A stretch of 64,000 nt of DNA from Yamadazyma tenuis (Eukaryota; Ascomycota; Pichiomycetes; Serinales; Debaryomycetaceae), in the NCBI RefSeq assembly GCF_029203305.1, contig NC_089461.1:2108001-2172000 (forward strand). Direction: 5' to 3'. The stretch's first letter is position 1; every line of letters starts with the position of its first letter. Made by a program: the position numbers and the translations under genes. Positions 9,719-20,853 of the stretch are shown here, piece after piece. Under the pieces are notes generated by a model. That model did no database searches. It was not told the DNA's origin and saw nothing but the letters and a program-made list of their open reading frames with translations.

Positions 9719-9997
9719 GTTCAGTAAGAGTATGTAACACAGGAGTCAAATCAGTCCCAGAGTCAAAGAAATCCCGTTGAAGTACTGTGGCTAATTGAAC
9801 AAAAGAGGAGATTGGGACGAGCCTGTCACCGCAAAGGTGGCTGCTATGCAGATACGGTGATACCAAATGGAGTAGTTGATATGGTTACCTGTTTAAGCGA
9901 TGTCGAGCGTTGACAATTAGAAAGACGGATTTCAGGACAAACAAATAGATAGAGGTTAAGAATCAGCAGGGATTCAAACATTCGAAGGAAAAATACG

Positions 9998-10037
9998 GGA
10001 CCTCCTAATTAAACTTTGGACCTCCTAATTAAATTTT
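9998..10037 (+). repeat. 20 bp tandem duplication
   Basis: GGACCTCCTAATTAAACTTT at 9998-10017 is followed directly by a copy with one difference (10018-10037), in the OPT promoter region. Confidence 0.8.
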
Positions 10038-10728
10038 AGGATGCTGCAATAGATAAGAAAGCTATACTCTTATCATGTGCAAATAGACAGACTAGTCAAG
10101 CTTGGGGTTCATGTAGTGCTTGCGCGGGTAGTGTTCTGCACTTCCCAACTCTACTAGAACACCGCTCATAGCATTGTCATTAAAATAATTACTGAGGACA
10201 TTCGTAATCTCCTTAATGGGGCATTGTTATTATCTGTGGAGCATACCCTTGCCAAGATGAGTATCGCTGCTTGCTCGTTTTTCTTGTCTCAGCGTTGTAT
10301 TTCGCCTTTTTGATGTACGGCCCCATCACCAAGCATTCCGGATATGACAGGTGGCTGCGAGGTACAGATCGTCGCCTATCTGCATACTGGCCGGAAAACT
10401 GCGATCATCGCCTTATTGAACTTAACACATGAAGTGTGGAACGTTGCACACCATGGACTTGGTGAGTCCAGGTGACTCTACAAGAACAACCCAATGAATG
10501 ATATATCTAGAGTTTATCGTCAAAAAAACCCCCCATTTTGAGACTGAATAACCAACTATTTTTTCTATCTACAGCTGTCTTATCAACCGGGGTTATTTCG
10601 ATTATAGATAAAAAAAATAATGGAGCCGTGAACCCAGGTGTTGCTAACCATACCGTTCGTTTTCAGTAGATGCGCATGCATCTCAAATCATCCGCCTGTA
10701 TCACGAGAAATGCGGCCACAATAAACCA

Positions 10729-10736
10729 TATATAAA
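10729..10736 (+). promoter_or_regulatory. TATA box of the OPT gene
   Basis: TATATAAA, 60 bp upstream of the ATG at 10796. Confidence 0.6.
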
Positions 10737-10795
10737 CCCCACAGCCCGCCCGTATTCTTACATCTCAAATCTTTTAACTAGAGTGGCTACCCAAA

Positions 10796-13522
10796 ATGGA
10801 TAGAGCTAAAAAACTCACTAGTGTGAAAAGTGCCGGACAAAACTTAGACTCTACTTTTGCTGAACATGAAGTTGACTTGAAGGCTATTACCTCAAATCCC
10901 GTATCCCTTGGGGCGGTGGGTACTGAATTATCAACCGAACAGAAATACTTCATATTGAAAAGAATGGGTCACAAGAACTTGGAATCAATGGAGGATTTAC
11001 CTGTGGGCGTGACGTTGATGATTCAGTACATTCAAGATCTTCCCATTGAAGAAGCCATTGAGATTTTGAAAACTACTATCGTCGAGCACGATGAAGACGT
11101 CAACTTCCCAAGTGAGGTGATGGACTTGATTGAGAAATTGGTGGAGTTGGCCCCAGAGAAGGTCAACAACTCTACAATTTCCGAGAAGTTGGAAAACTCT
11201 TTGGAAAAGACCGGTGAAGCTGTCAACGTGCACGACACCGACGCTTCGTCTTTAGAAGTTGCTGATGGTAACTACTACGACATCGTTGACTGGGAATTGC
11301 AGAGCAAGATCGAGGCTTCCTTGATTGCCTACCACTCTCCTTACCCAGAAATCCGTTCGGTCACCGACTGTTACGATGATCCAACATTGTACGTCGAAAC
11401 TCCAAGAGTGTACCTTTTGGGATTAATTTGGACAGCCATTGGGGCTTTTGTTAATCAGTTTTTTGCTGAAAGACAACCTTCTATCTCATTGCCATCCTCA
11501 GTTGTGCAATTGTTGTTGTATCCTTCGGGTTTGCTTGTTGCAGCTATTTTGCCTAAATGGAAATTCAAGATCTGGAAGTATACTTTTGACTTGAACCCTG
11601 GTCCTTGGAACCACAAGGAACAGATGTTGACTACTATTTTCTACTCGGTTTCCAGTGGTACTCCTTACGTGTCTTATAATATCCATGCCCAGAAGGTTAA
11701 ACAGTTCTATAACAATACTTGGGCTGACTTTGGCTACCAAACTTTGTTGATCTTGTCTAACAACTTCTTGGGTTTCGGTTTCGCAGGTATTATGAGAAAG
11801 TTTACTATTTACCCAGTTAGGGCTCTTTGGCCATCTGTGTTGCCAACCTTAGCCTTGAACTCAGCTTTGATGAAGCCAGAAAAGAAAGAAAAAATCAATG
11901 GCTGGTCCATTTCAAGATATAATTTCTTCTTTATTTGCTTTGCTGCTTCCTTCGTGTATTTCTGGATTCCTGACTACTTATTCTATGCGTTGTCCACCTT
12001 CAACTGGATGACTTGGATTGCTCCAAACAACTTCAACTTGGCTGCTATCACTGGTTCTTCTTATGGGTTAGGAATGAACCCTATTCCAAGTTTTGACTGG
12101 AACGTCCTCAATTTCAACTATGCTTTGACTATTCCTTTCTACTCGCAGATTAACCAGTACATTGGACTGATTTTAGGTTTCTTCTCGATCATAGGTGTGT
12201 TTTGGACCAATAAGTACTGGTCTGGATACTTGCCATTGAACTCTTCGTCTTTGTTCACGAACACTGCTGAAGTCTATGATGTCAAAGCTATAGTTGACTC
12301 CAAATCTCTTTTCGATCATGAAAAATACATGGAGGTTGGCCCTCCGTACTATTCTGCTGCTAACTTGGTTCTTTACGGGGCTTTCTTTGCCATCTACCCA
12401 TTTGCCATTATCTACGAATGCTTTATCAACTTCACTCCAATGAAGAATGCCTTATTCAGTTTAGGAACTTCTATCAAGAACATCAGAAGATCGACTTTTG
12501 AAGGTTTCAATGATCCTCACACCCAGATGATGAAGAAGTACAAAGAAGTTCCCGACTGGTGTTTCCTCGTGGTATTGTTGATTGCTTTGATTTTGGCTAT
12601 TATTTGTGTAAAGGTGTACCCAGCTCAAACTCCTGTTTGGGGTCTTTTCTTTACTCTTGGTATCAACTTTGTTTTCTTGATTCCTTTGACTGCTGTCTTC
12701 TCCACTACTGGTTATCAATTCGGTCTTAATGTGTTGGTTGAATTGATCATTGGATATGCAATCCCTGGTAACGGTTTGGCCTTGAACTTCTTGAAAGCCT
12801 TTGGTTACAATATTAACGGTCAAGCCCAGAACTATATTTCTGATCAAAAGATGGGTCATTATGCCAAGCTTCCTCCAAGAGCCATGTTCAGATGTCAAAT
12901 GTTGTCGATGTTTGTTGCTTCATTCATTTCTTTGGCCACTATGAACTTCACCATTAACCACATCAAGGGCTATTGTGATGCTTTGCAACCACAAAAGTTT
13001 ACCTGTCCAAACTCCAAGGTTTTCTACAACGCTTCTATTTTATGGGGTGTTATTGGACCAAAGAAGGTTTTCAATGGTTTATATCCATTGTTGCAATACT
13101 GTTTCTTGATCGGTGCATTATTGCCCATTCCTTGTATCTTGTTCAAGAAATATGGTCCAAAGAAGGTGACAAAGTACTTCCAACCAACTTTGATCATTGG
13201 GGGTTTCTTAGTTTACGCTCCTTATAACTTGTCCTACTACACTGGAGGAGTTTACCTTTCGTTTTTCTTTATGCTGTATATCAAGAAGCGGTACTTATCG
13301 TGGTGGGAGAAGTATAACTATGTGTTATCTGGATCGTTGGATGCTGGTATTGCTTTCAGTGGAATCATTATTTTCTTTGCTGTCTTTTATCACGACAAGT
13401 CGATTTCTTGGTGGGGAAATAATGTTATTTACGGAGGCGTTGAAGGAAGTCTGGTAGGTAGACTTGATGTTGCCACTTTACCAGGGGGAACCTTTGGTTT
13501 GGCTCCATCTGACTATCCATAA
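10796..13522 (+). CDS. OPT-family oligopeptide transporter
   Basis: A 908-residue multi-pass plasma-membrane protein of the oligopeptide transporter (OPT) family, which imports small peptides with protons. The cytosolic N terminus (about residues 1-190) is hydrophilic. The first OPT signature NPGPWNHKEQ is at about 267-276 and the second, KLPPR, at 691-695. About 12-14 hydrophobic segments follow the N terminus, and WWEKYNYVLSGSLDAG near the C terminus is typical of the family. The ATG at 10796 lies 60 bp after a TATA box. CTG codons are few and codon use is biased, suggesting good expression. CUG-clade yeasts carry several OPT paralogues, so no member name is given. Confidence 0.93.
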   Translation: MDRAKKLTSVKSAGQNLDSTFAEHEVDLKAITSNPVSLGAVGTELSTEQKYFILKRMGHKNLESMEDLPVGVTLMIQYIQDLPIEEAIEILKTTIVEHDEDVNFPSEVMDLIEKLVELAPEKVNNSTISEKLENSLEKTGEAVNVHDTDASSLEVADGNYYDIVDWELQSKIEASLIAYHSPYPEIRSVTDCYDDPTLYVETPRVYLLGLIWTAIGAFVNQFFAERQPSISLPSSVVQLLLYPSGLLVAAILPKWKFKIWKYTFDLNPGPWNHKEQMLTTIFYSVSSGTPYVSYNIHAQKVKQFYNNTWADFGYQTLLILSNNFLGFGFAGIMRKFTIYPVRALWPSVLPTLALNSALMKPEKKEKINGWSISRYNFFFICFAASFVYFWIPDYLFYALSTFNWMTWIAPNNFNLAAITGSSYGLGMNPIPSFDWNVLNFNYALTIPFYSQINQYIGLILGFFSIIGVFWTNKYWSGYLPLNSSSLFTNTAEVYDVKAIVDSKSLFDHEKYMEVGPPYYSAANLVLYGAFFAIYPFAIIYECFINFTPMKNALFSLGTSIKNIRRSTFEGFNDPHTQMMKKYKEVPDWCFLVVLLIALILAIICVKVYPAQTPVWGLFFTLGINFVFLIPLTAVFSTTGYQFGLNVLVELIIGYAIPGNGLALNFLKAFGYNINGQAQNYISDQKMGHYAKLPPRAMFRCQMLSMFVASFISLATMNFTINHIKGYCDALQPQKFTCPNSKVFYNASILWGVIGPKKVFNGLYPLLQYCFLIGALLPIPCILFKKYGPKKVTKYFQPTLIIGGFLVYAPYNLSYYTGGVYLSFFFMLYIKKRYLSWWEKYNYVLSGSLDAGIAFSGIIIFFAVFYHDKSISWWGNNVIYGGVEGSLVGRLDVATLPGGTFGLAPSDYP

Positions 13523-14073
13523 ATTATATAATATAAACAGTGTGATAATTAATAAGTTTGTGTTTGTCTTGCGACTGTCAGATTGCAAAGCCTTGTACCA
13601 GATAAACGGTTTTTAGAGGGGAATTCTAAGAATAGGATTAATATCATCTGGCTGCCGTTATATTAGCCAACTTTGGTGTCATAGTTAGTAATCCAGCATA
13701 TCTAGTAAATTATTGTTTTAGTAGATCATTACGTAATCCGATGGGTTCACTCAAATTTGCAGCAATGAGAGGAAGAGTTAGAAAACCCAGGAAAAGTATA
13801 AACACCGACAGAGAGTTAGTTTCAAAAGGGGAAGGATAATAGACGTTTAACAACAATTAAGAATCGCTTAGAGCTGGAGTGTGTAAACTCGGTGAAGGTG
13901 TGGGTGCTTTACTAGGCCTCGACATCCCAATGTTTGTCTTCCACTTCTCCTCATTTGGTCAGTCGAGAGTCAGATTGACGGAGACATTAAGCAACAAACA
14001 AGCTGCCTTACCACAAATGCCCTCCAGTATACGATAGACCCACAGATTTGCACATGGCGACCAGTATCAGAAA

Positions 14074-14085
14074 CCCCCCCCCCCC
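14074..14085 (+). repeat. C12 homopolymer
   Basis: Twelve consecutive C in otherwise mixed intergenic sequence. Confidence 0.9.
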
Positions 14086-14601
14086 AATTTAATACCAGAG
14101 TTGTCGGTAATTTACCTTTATGGTGAACATCCGAAGTTTCCAACGCAGATAAGATAATCGCCATCACTTGAAGAAATAGCTGTGGATACCCGGATTGTGG
14201 CCCTCGGCTATTCTAGCTGCTTGCAAAAAGTTTGTAGCCGTTTGGCTTCAAGGCACGCCTAGAAATGCAGATGCGGAATCCCGATAGTAAGGGCTCCACC
14301 GGAAAATTCCCTCCCAATGGGGCAATATGGTTTCACGAGATTCATTTTCCATGCCGTCTTTGCAGCGATTCTTAAAACCCACATATCAGGCAAACACTAA
14401 ATTCCACAGGATAGCCACCGTATATCGAACGGGCCTACGCGTGCCACTGTGTTGCCCGTATATGTTGTATGGGCAATTTAGAGAGCCATGACACCCCATC
14501 CGATTGGATTATCATAGTTTTACTCGTATTGGCTACAGGTGGAGTTTGCCATTTGTTGGACAATAGCCACAATGTATCACGGGGAAAATGTTAAAAAAAG
14601 C

Positions 14602-14625
14602 ATTCCGTTATTCCGTTATTCCGTT
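14602..14625 (+). repeat. Three tandem 8 bp units (ATTCCGTT)
   Basis: ATTCCGTT repeated three times without interruption, 530 bp upstream of MNN10. Confidence 0.9.
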
Positions 14626-14982
14626 ATTTTACCACCTTTCAGTTGACTGCAGTTGACCGACCAACAATGTACTTGTGTGGGTAGATAATAACCTGAAACA
14701 AAGATCTTGTGGGGTTTCGCAGCTTTAGCAGTAAAATTGCCGAGCTGTCATTTTAGGTTTATAGAAATTAGTTACCAAGTACGACCAAGCAGCCTCCTAG
14801 TCTCGTACGCGACCATTTACTCCTATAGGCACCAGGAATGTGATTTATGGACCAGCATTTAGAGTCATTGACCGTGTTGACAGTTACACCTGGTTGTCTT
14901 CGTTTCCTTACCGCTGTCCTTTCAACACTCTCTTCAAATTCGTTAAAACGTTGACATTTTCTACGTAGGGCATTTTCTACTG

Positions 14983-14994
14983 CCCCCCCCCCCC
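14983..14994 (+). repeat. C12 homopolymer
   Basis: A second run of exactly twelve C, 909 bp from the first and 160 bp upstream of the MNN10 ATG. Confidence 0.9.
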
Positions 14995-15156
14995 ACATTT
15001 GTAAACAATTTCATAGTTGTTCAGCTCATCAATAGGCTGGACTCAGTCCTCGATAATATCTCTTTGTAAACCCTACCCATCGTGCTGGCAAGTTGATGCG
15101 TAGCGCGCGCAAAGTCAAATTGAAATATCTCAACACATCAACATAGAGTGGGAGCA

Positions 15157-16170
15157 ATGGAGGAAAAGTTGTACGATAGCCATTTCAAGCCGCTGCTGCT
15201 GCGATACTCCTGGACGAGATTGACTGACAAAGTCAAAAGCATTACCCAACGGGCTGGTGACTCGTCCACGTATCACAAGATTCTCATTGGCGTGGCCACG
15301 CTATTGTTTCTTTCACTTTTTACACAAGTGCCTTTTCTACCACACTTCCGCACAGCCAGCCCCAAGGTGGTGATAATCCTCGCCGCCAACGAGGGCGGTG
15401 GAGTGTTGAAGTGGAAGGGCCCCCAAGATTGGTCCATCGAGCGGTCTTCCATTGCCAACAAGAAAAACTATGCTAAACAGCATGGATACGCCCTTACTAT
15501 CAAGGATATGACGGTGAAAAAACGGTACTCACATGAATGGCGTGAGAGTTGGGAGAAGGTGGACCTCATGAAGCAAACCATGCGGCAGTTCCCTGAAGCT
15601 GAGTGGTTCTGGTGGTTGGATTTGCATACGTTTATCATGGAGCCGGGTTTATCTTTGGAAGACCACTTCCTCAACGATCTCGACAACGCCACCTACCGGA
15701 CGCTCGATCACTTCAACCCCTTGGCGCTTCCCGAAGACTTGCCATACGTGGACTATACTAAGCAGATCGACTTGATTGTCACTCAGGATTGTGGAGGATT
15801 CAATCTTGGGTCTTTCTTGATGCGCCGGTCGTCGTGGTCCGAGATGTTGTTGGATGCGTGGTGGGACCCGGCCTTGTATGAGCAGATGCACATGGAGTGG
15901 GAACACAAAGAACAGGACGCTTTGGAAACCCTATACTCCACATCACCATGGGTTAGAGAAAGAACCGCTTTTTTGCCGTTAAGGAAAATCAATGCTTTCC
16001 CTCCAGGAGCTTGTTCTGACAATGCGGACGATCCTCAGTATTTCTATCGGCACCATGATTTTGTAATTAACATGGCTGGATGTGAATACGGAAGAGACTG
16101 CTGGGGCGAAATGGAGCATTATAAGTCTTTGTCCAAACGTTTGACTAGACCATGGTGGCACTTTTGGTAG
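15157..16170 (+). CDS. MNN10: Golgi alpha-1,6-mannosyltransferase subunit (GT34)
   Basis: A 337-residue type II membrane protein: short cytosolic tail, one transmembrane segment at about 42-62, then a lumenal glycosyltransferase-34 domain. The order VVIILAANEGGGVLKWK, QHGYALTIKDM, RYSHEWRESWEKVD, TQDCGGFNLGSFL, INAFPPGACS and NMAGCEYGRDCWGEM follows yeast Mnn10 closely. Mnn10 works in the M-Pol II complex extending the alpha-1,6-mannan backbone of N-glycans. The DXD position reads D155-L156-H157 (WWLDLHTFIMEP) instead of the DLD I recall for Mnn10. The ATG at 15157 is used; an upstream GTG in frame is not a plausible start. Three consecutive CTG codons in the cytosolic tail would be Ser under the CUG-Ser code. 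Confidence 0.9.
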   Translation: MEEKLYDSHFKPLLLRYSWTRLTDKVKSITQRAGDSSTYHKILIGVATLLFLSLFTQVPFLPHFRTASPKVVIILAANEGGGVLKWKGPQDWSIERSSIANKKNYAKQHGYALTIKDMTVKKRYSHEWRESWEKVDLMKQTMRQFPEAEWFWWLDLHTFIMEPGLSLEDHFLNDLDNATYRTLDHFNPLALPEDLPYVDYTKQIDLIVTQDCGGFNLGSFLMRRSSWSEMLLDAWWDPALYEQMHMEWEHKEQDALETLYSTSPWVRERTAFLPLRKINAFPPGACSDNADDPQYFYRHHDFVINMAGCEYGRDCWGEMEHYKSLSKRLTRPWWHFW

Positions 16171-16327
16171 CTAACTAACCTCTATAAAATGCACTGTACT
16201 ATTAATCAGTTTTTGATCTACTATCAATTCACTCTCACTACTAAGCTTCAGAGCCTTCTTCCGCACCAGCTTTTTCGCGCTCGCGGTTTCCAACTTTCTC
16301 AAAATAAAATAACATACCAGTCTCGAT

Positions 16328-17102
16328 ATGGGCGACAACTTCTGGTTTAACGATGGAGAATTCAACGCCTTCAGCGGCCCTCCACATGCTCCCCAGGCTG
16401 GGGACGACTTCTTGAACTCGATTTTCGACGATCACTCTGCCGCTGGCTCCCCCCAACCACAGGGCCAATCTGACCTCCCATCCGCTGCTGTGTCAAACCC
16501 CGATATCAATCCTTCTGCAATTAACCCCCAGATGTTCATGCGCCAACAGCCACCCCCACAGCAGCTGCACCAATCACCACAGGTCCCACCACAACAGTAC
16601 CAACAGCACCAACAACACCAACAGACCCAACAACCACAGTCTCTGTTGGAGCAGAATAAAAAGGAACAATTCTTCAGGATGAGACAACAAATAATGCAAC
16701 AACAAATGCTTAAACAGCAGCAAAGCTCACTGACTTCTCAGAACACAGGTGTATCACCGCAGGTTACCCTGTCTCGGTCTCAGATGGGCACGCCAGTTTC
16801 AAGTGTACCTTCTCGGGTTCCTAGTGGGCAGGCTTCATATGCAAGTCCTGTGAACCATGCGATTTCCCCTACGGAGTACAACCAGAGGCAGCTTCTGCAG
16901 CAGCAGATACAGCAGCAACATCAGATACAACAACACCAGATGCAACAACACCAGATGCAACAACAGCAGCAGATACAACAACAGCAGCAACAAAAGCTTC
17001 AACAGCAACAACAACAGCAGCAACAACAGCAGCAACAAGAGAAACTTCAACAGCAGAAACAGCAGAAACTTCAACAACAACAACAGCAACAACAACAGCG
17101 GC

Positions 17103-17175
<73 letters not shown>

Positions 17176-19897
17176 GCAACAACAACAGCAACAACAACAG
17201 CACCAACAACAGCACCAACAACAGCAACAACTACAACAATTGCAATTACAACAACTACAAAATGCACCTTCTCAGTCCAACGCCAACCAGCTTCCAAAAG
17301 GTCTGACCCAAATGGCTCAGCTTCAAATGGAACTTTTCTTAGTAACATTGTACGACTTCATGACACGTCGGGGTAGCCCCATCACTTCACCACCAGTTAT
17401 CAACGGTAAGAAGGTGAACTTTTTCCTCCTTTATGTCATGTCTCAAAAGTTGGGTGGCCCCCAAGCCTTGATAAAAGCGTTACAAAAGCTAGGCCTGGGA
17501 CAATCTCCATGGACTGCTATGGCCTATAAGCTCGGTTTGTACGAAGGCTTAACTGATCCTAATGCCAAGGGTCGCGTGGATAAGGAACTCGGTGGCTGCT
17601 ATGTTCAATACCTAATTCCCTTCGAACAGCATAACTCCACTCCTGCTGGCCACAAAGAGATCCAGGAGCGTAGGGCGTACTTTCAAAAGCAATTCATCGC
17701 TCGTTTTCAACACCAACGTCAAAGTCAAGGCCAGGATCAAAATCAGAACCAAATACCACCTCGCCAAAGCCAAAGCCAGAGTCCCCCATCCCTGTCGATG
17801 TCACAACCACCGCTTGTGCAGCCACAGCAAATGCTGCAACACAATTCTCCCATGACCAATTCTCCAATGGTCCAGCAGATACAACAGTTTGCCCCTTCCC
17901 AGCTCAGTGCGCAGGCTTCCGTACGTCCTAGTCCTGTGATATCTCACGACCCAGCACCTTCTGAGTCCAGACATGTGAGTCTTGCTAGTGGCGGATCTAT
18001 GAACTCTCCCCAATTGAATACTCCCCTTCTTCAGCAAAGACAATCAAGATCTTCTAGTGTACTTAATCGGCAAAACTCAAATTCTCCTCAAGTGGATGCT
18101 AAGGGTGAGAAAGTTGCAGAGAAAGAACGGGTACCGAACATCATCAAGACATATATTCCTGCTACCAAGTATGTGGATACGTATGGAGGTATTGATCTTA
18201 AGACGGTTTCTGGGATTGCTGGTGAAATGGAGGTAAGCAAACCAGTGTACTTGTTTGCTCCTGAGTTGGGTGCCATAAATATCGATGCATTAACAATGGC
18301 ATTGAAGAACAATACCAATGTTGGTAACGGTGAAGTAATCAGTGCTTTGAACACCTTGTTGGTGACAACCTCAGATGCAAACTTTGCATTTGAAGTTGAT
18401 TCATGTCTTGAATTGGTAGATGCTTTGGCGGACACGGGATTGAGAGTTTTGAATCTGATTGTCTACGGTGACCCTGGGGAGGAATACTTCAGTGATGATG
18501 CTGATAAAGTTACTAGCAATGACAGAATTGAGGACATTTTTGCCCGATACGTTAATTCCGATGAAATGATTGGTGAAAACATCCAATTCAATGTGGATTC
18601 ATTGACGGGAATTGTGGTCGAAGAGGATTCAGATGTTGACATGGACGAAGTATTCTCAATTCCTGAAGAACGAGATGTGGCCATGAACAGTTCTTCTCCT
18701 GAGGACGTCGATGATCCAATTGATCAATTCGCATTGTTGGATTACCTGACCATATTGGACGAGTTCAAGGCTGAAAACAAACATCATTTCAGCACTTTGC
18801 AAACAAAAAGTGCAACTAACGAACAGGTCCTTCTTATTGACGAGTTGATCACCGTTACCATGATTTTGCGAAACATCTCATTTAATGGGTTCAACAAGTT
18901 CAAAATCACAGGAAATGATCTTCTTAGAGATTTGATGTTTAGAATTGTCAAGATGATTGGCTCACACTCTGAGAAGTTTCTCTACCATAGGAAACGGTTG
19001 TGCTTGTTGAAGGACTGTCTCTTCTTATTGTACAACATGTCACAAGAACTTCAACTTCGTTCCCTAGAAGAGGCCTTCTTGTCGTTTGCTTTGGTTGCAT
19101 CGTTTGGACCCAAGTTGACAGATGATCCCGTTGTTATCCCTCCTGCAAACATTGATCGATTCACCTATTTGCCATATGGTATTGACGCATTGACCAAATT
19201 ATTGGTTAGGGAACCTCACAACCGGTCTTTTATGAAGGCTGTACTCACAGGAGATCTTTCGAACTCCAACTTCAGTACTATTGTTGATGACCCTGCTGCC
19301 GATAGAGCAAACACTAGAGCACTTATCACCAAGTACCTTGGTACCAGTGTAATCAATGATGGAAGCCTTTTAACCCGGAGTTTCCAGTTGTTCCTTAGTG
19401 TAATTCCATTCGATAAAAATAGCATGGAATTATCTAAATTTGCCAGTATCCGTACTTCTGTGGTGGTTCAGTCACTTTTTGGAGCTAAGCTTATCATTGA
19501 CTTGGTCAACGGCGAAGACGAAGTTGCCCGCTTACGTATTTTACCTGTGACATGGCTTTTGAAAAACAGCAGATCGATCCTTCTTAACCTCAACCGTCTG
19601 AGCGTATCGATGATATCCGAAAGTGTCAAGAACGAATATATCGCATTGGTGGTCCTCAAGGCATTGATAATGATAAACTCGCTTCTTGGGAACTGTGTTT
19701 TGCTTGCCGAACAGAATGTGCTTCCTAAACCAATCGAAGAAGAATTACACAAGCTCGTTCACGGTCATCGCATTAATCCCGACTCAGATATCACTCTTGA
19801 AACGCTTCTCAACCCCACGGTTGACCGCAATGTCGCTAATGAGCTTGTGAGACAATTCGGTCTCTTGACACAACTTGGGCAATTGGTGAAACCTTAG
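16328..19897 (+). CDS. SWI1: SWI/SNF chromatin-remodelling subunit Swi1 (ARID protein)
   Basis: An 1189-residue nuclear protein. The first 320 residues are Gln-rich and contain an uninterrupted run of 24 CAA codons at 17102-17173 (residues 259-282) within a longer mixed CAA/CAG stretch. An ARID domain follows at about 328-430 (TLYDFMTRRGSPITSPPVINGKK, LLYVMSQKLGGPQALIKALQ, SPWTAMAYKLGL). After a second Gln/Ser-rich linker, the C-terminal 500 residues form the conserved Swi1 helical-repeat region. Swi1 recruits the SWI/SNF remodeller to promoters; in S. cerevisiae its Asn/Gln-rich N terminus can form a prion. The gene lies 157 bp downstream of MNN10. Antisense poly-Leu and poly-Val frames across 16835-17348 are artefacts of the repeat. 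Confidence 0.92.
16900..17250 (+). repeat. CAA/CAG trinucleotide tract encoding polyglutamine
   Basis: Dense Gln codons with 24 perfect CAA units at 17102-17173, interrupted elsewhere by CAG, CAC and AAA/AAG codons. Confidence 0.95.
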
Positions 19898-20853
19898 GTT
19901 TGTATTACTAGAAAGGGTCATTTGATACAGACCAGCAATCCTAAATTGGTAATGTCCCAACAATGGGTACGAAGACAAGGCCAATTTTTCCATATTGTAA
20001 ATTGAAGTAGGTGATTAAGTTCACTACTTCGAACTGTACTATAAGTTTGTTTAATAAATGATAATTCACAATTCCTACGTAATTAAAATTATCCTTGCAA
20101 ATCGGCACAGGTTTTTTATTTAATAGTACTTGAATTTGATTAACAGAAACGGACACCAAGAACCCCATATAGGAGTATGATTAAATCCTTTGATCCCCTG
20201 TTTGATATGCACAAGTTTGCTGTTCTCTTATGTGAATGACTAAATGGTTTTTAATCTGATTTCCTCCCGTATCGCAGTTAAGAGATTCAAAAAGATCGGA
20301 CTTAATGCTTACATTTGAACAGAGCTAATTAAATATACCCAATCAATCCATGATATCAAGAAACGTTCTGTTAAACACAGTCTAGCAATGCTTGATCCAA
20401 TTTGGTGATGTTTTGTTGGAACCAAGGCTACTGTTGCTCGAAAGGGCCAATTGATACAGAACAAGCCCAAACCGGCAATCCGTTAGACCATCACCGGATA
20501 CCACGTCAAACCTTTAACATCTCGGAATAACCAACCATTCTTAACTGCATATAAAGTTTACAACCTGTATATCTGATACAACCCCCCTCAAATGTTGCTG
20601 CGAATTTATGCTTCTTCCAGTACCAATCTTGGCAATGGTTCTATCATTGAGAATGTATGCAGGAACACAAAAGGACCTGACTACTGTTTTGGGAAGTGGG
20701 TCCCATAGATAAGAATAATCTAATTGACACTCCACAAATCGTTAAATCCTCCAGCTCCTAGCCAATCAGTGGGAAAGTATAAATAAACATCAAGAACTCT
20801 CTTGAATCAAGATTTCGTAGTTGTCACTTCTTCAACAGAAACACATCCCAAAT
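19898..20853. promoter_or_regulatory. Intergenic/promoter region of the Rieske oxygenase gene
   Basis: About 950 bp. A CCAAT box at 20762-20766 and TATAAATA at 20778-20785 precede the ATG at 20854. A degenerate repeat lies near both ends of the gap: GAAAGGGTCATTTGATACAGA around 19911 and GAAAGGGCCAATTGATACAGA around 20440, each followed by CGGCAATCC-like sequence. Minus-strand short frames here have no family features. Confidence 0.55.
20778..20785 (+). promoter_or_regulatory. TATA box of the Rieske oxygenase gene
   Basis: TATAAATA 69-76 bp before the ATG, with CCAAT 12 bp further upstream. Confidence 0.6.

Larger units (their letters stand above)
9719..10795. promoter_or_regulatory. Intergenic/promoter region of the OPT gene
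   Basis: About 1.1 kb without a credible gene. It holds a 20 bp tandem duplication (9998-10037), an A-run at 10610-10618 and a clear TATATAAA at 10729-10736, 60 bp before the OPT ATG. The length is typical of a nutrient-regulated transporter promoter; no specific regulator site was assigned. Confidence 0.55.
13523..15156. other. Gene-poor interval, 1.6 kb
   Basis: The largest gap in the window. Frames 13970-14167 and 14768-14998 (minus) have no family features and each begins inside a poly-C/poly-G run. It contains two C12 homopolymers (14074-14085 and 14983-14994) and three tandem ATTCCGTT units (14602-14625). No tRNA B box or other RNA-gene signature was recognised. The last part serves as promoter of MNN10. 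Confidence 0.55.

Noticed and set aside
12461..12898. 145-codon minus-strand frame inside the OPT gene
   Set aside because: Shadow of the transporter coding sequence.
14028..14034. TATACGA (reverse sterol element) in the MNN10 upstream gap
   Set aside because: More than 1.1 kb from the nearest start codon and no sterol gene is adjacent; likely chance.
16835..17348. Poly-Leu, poly-Val and poly-Asn frames over the SWI1 repeat
   Set aside because: They are artefacts of translating CAA/CAG repeats in other frames.
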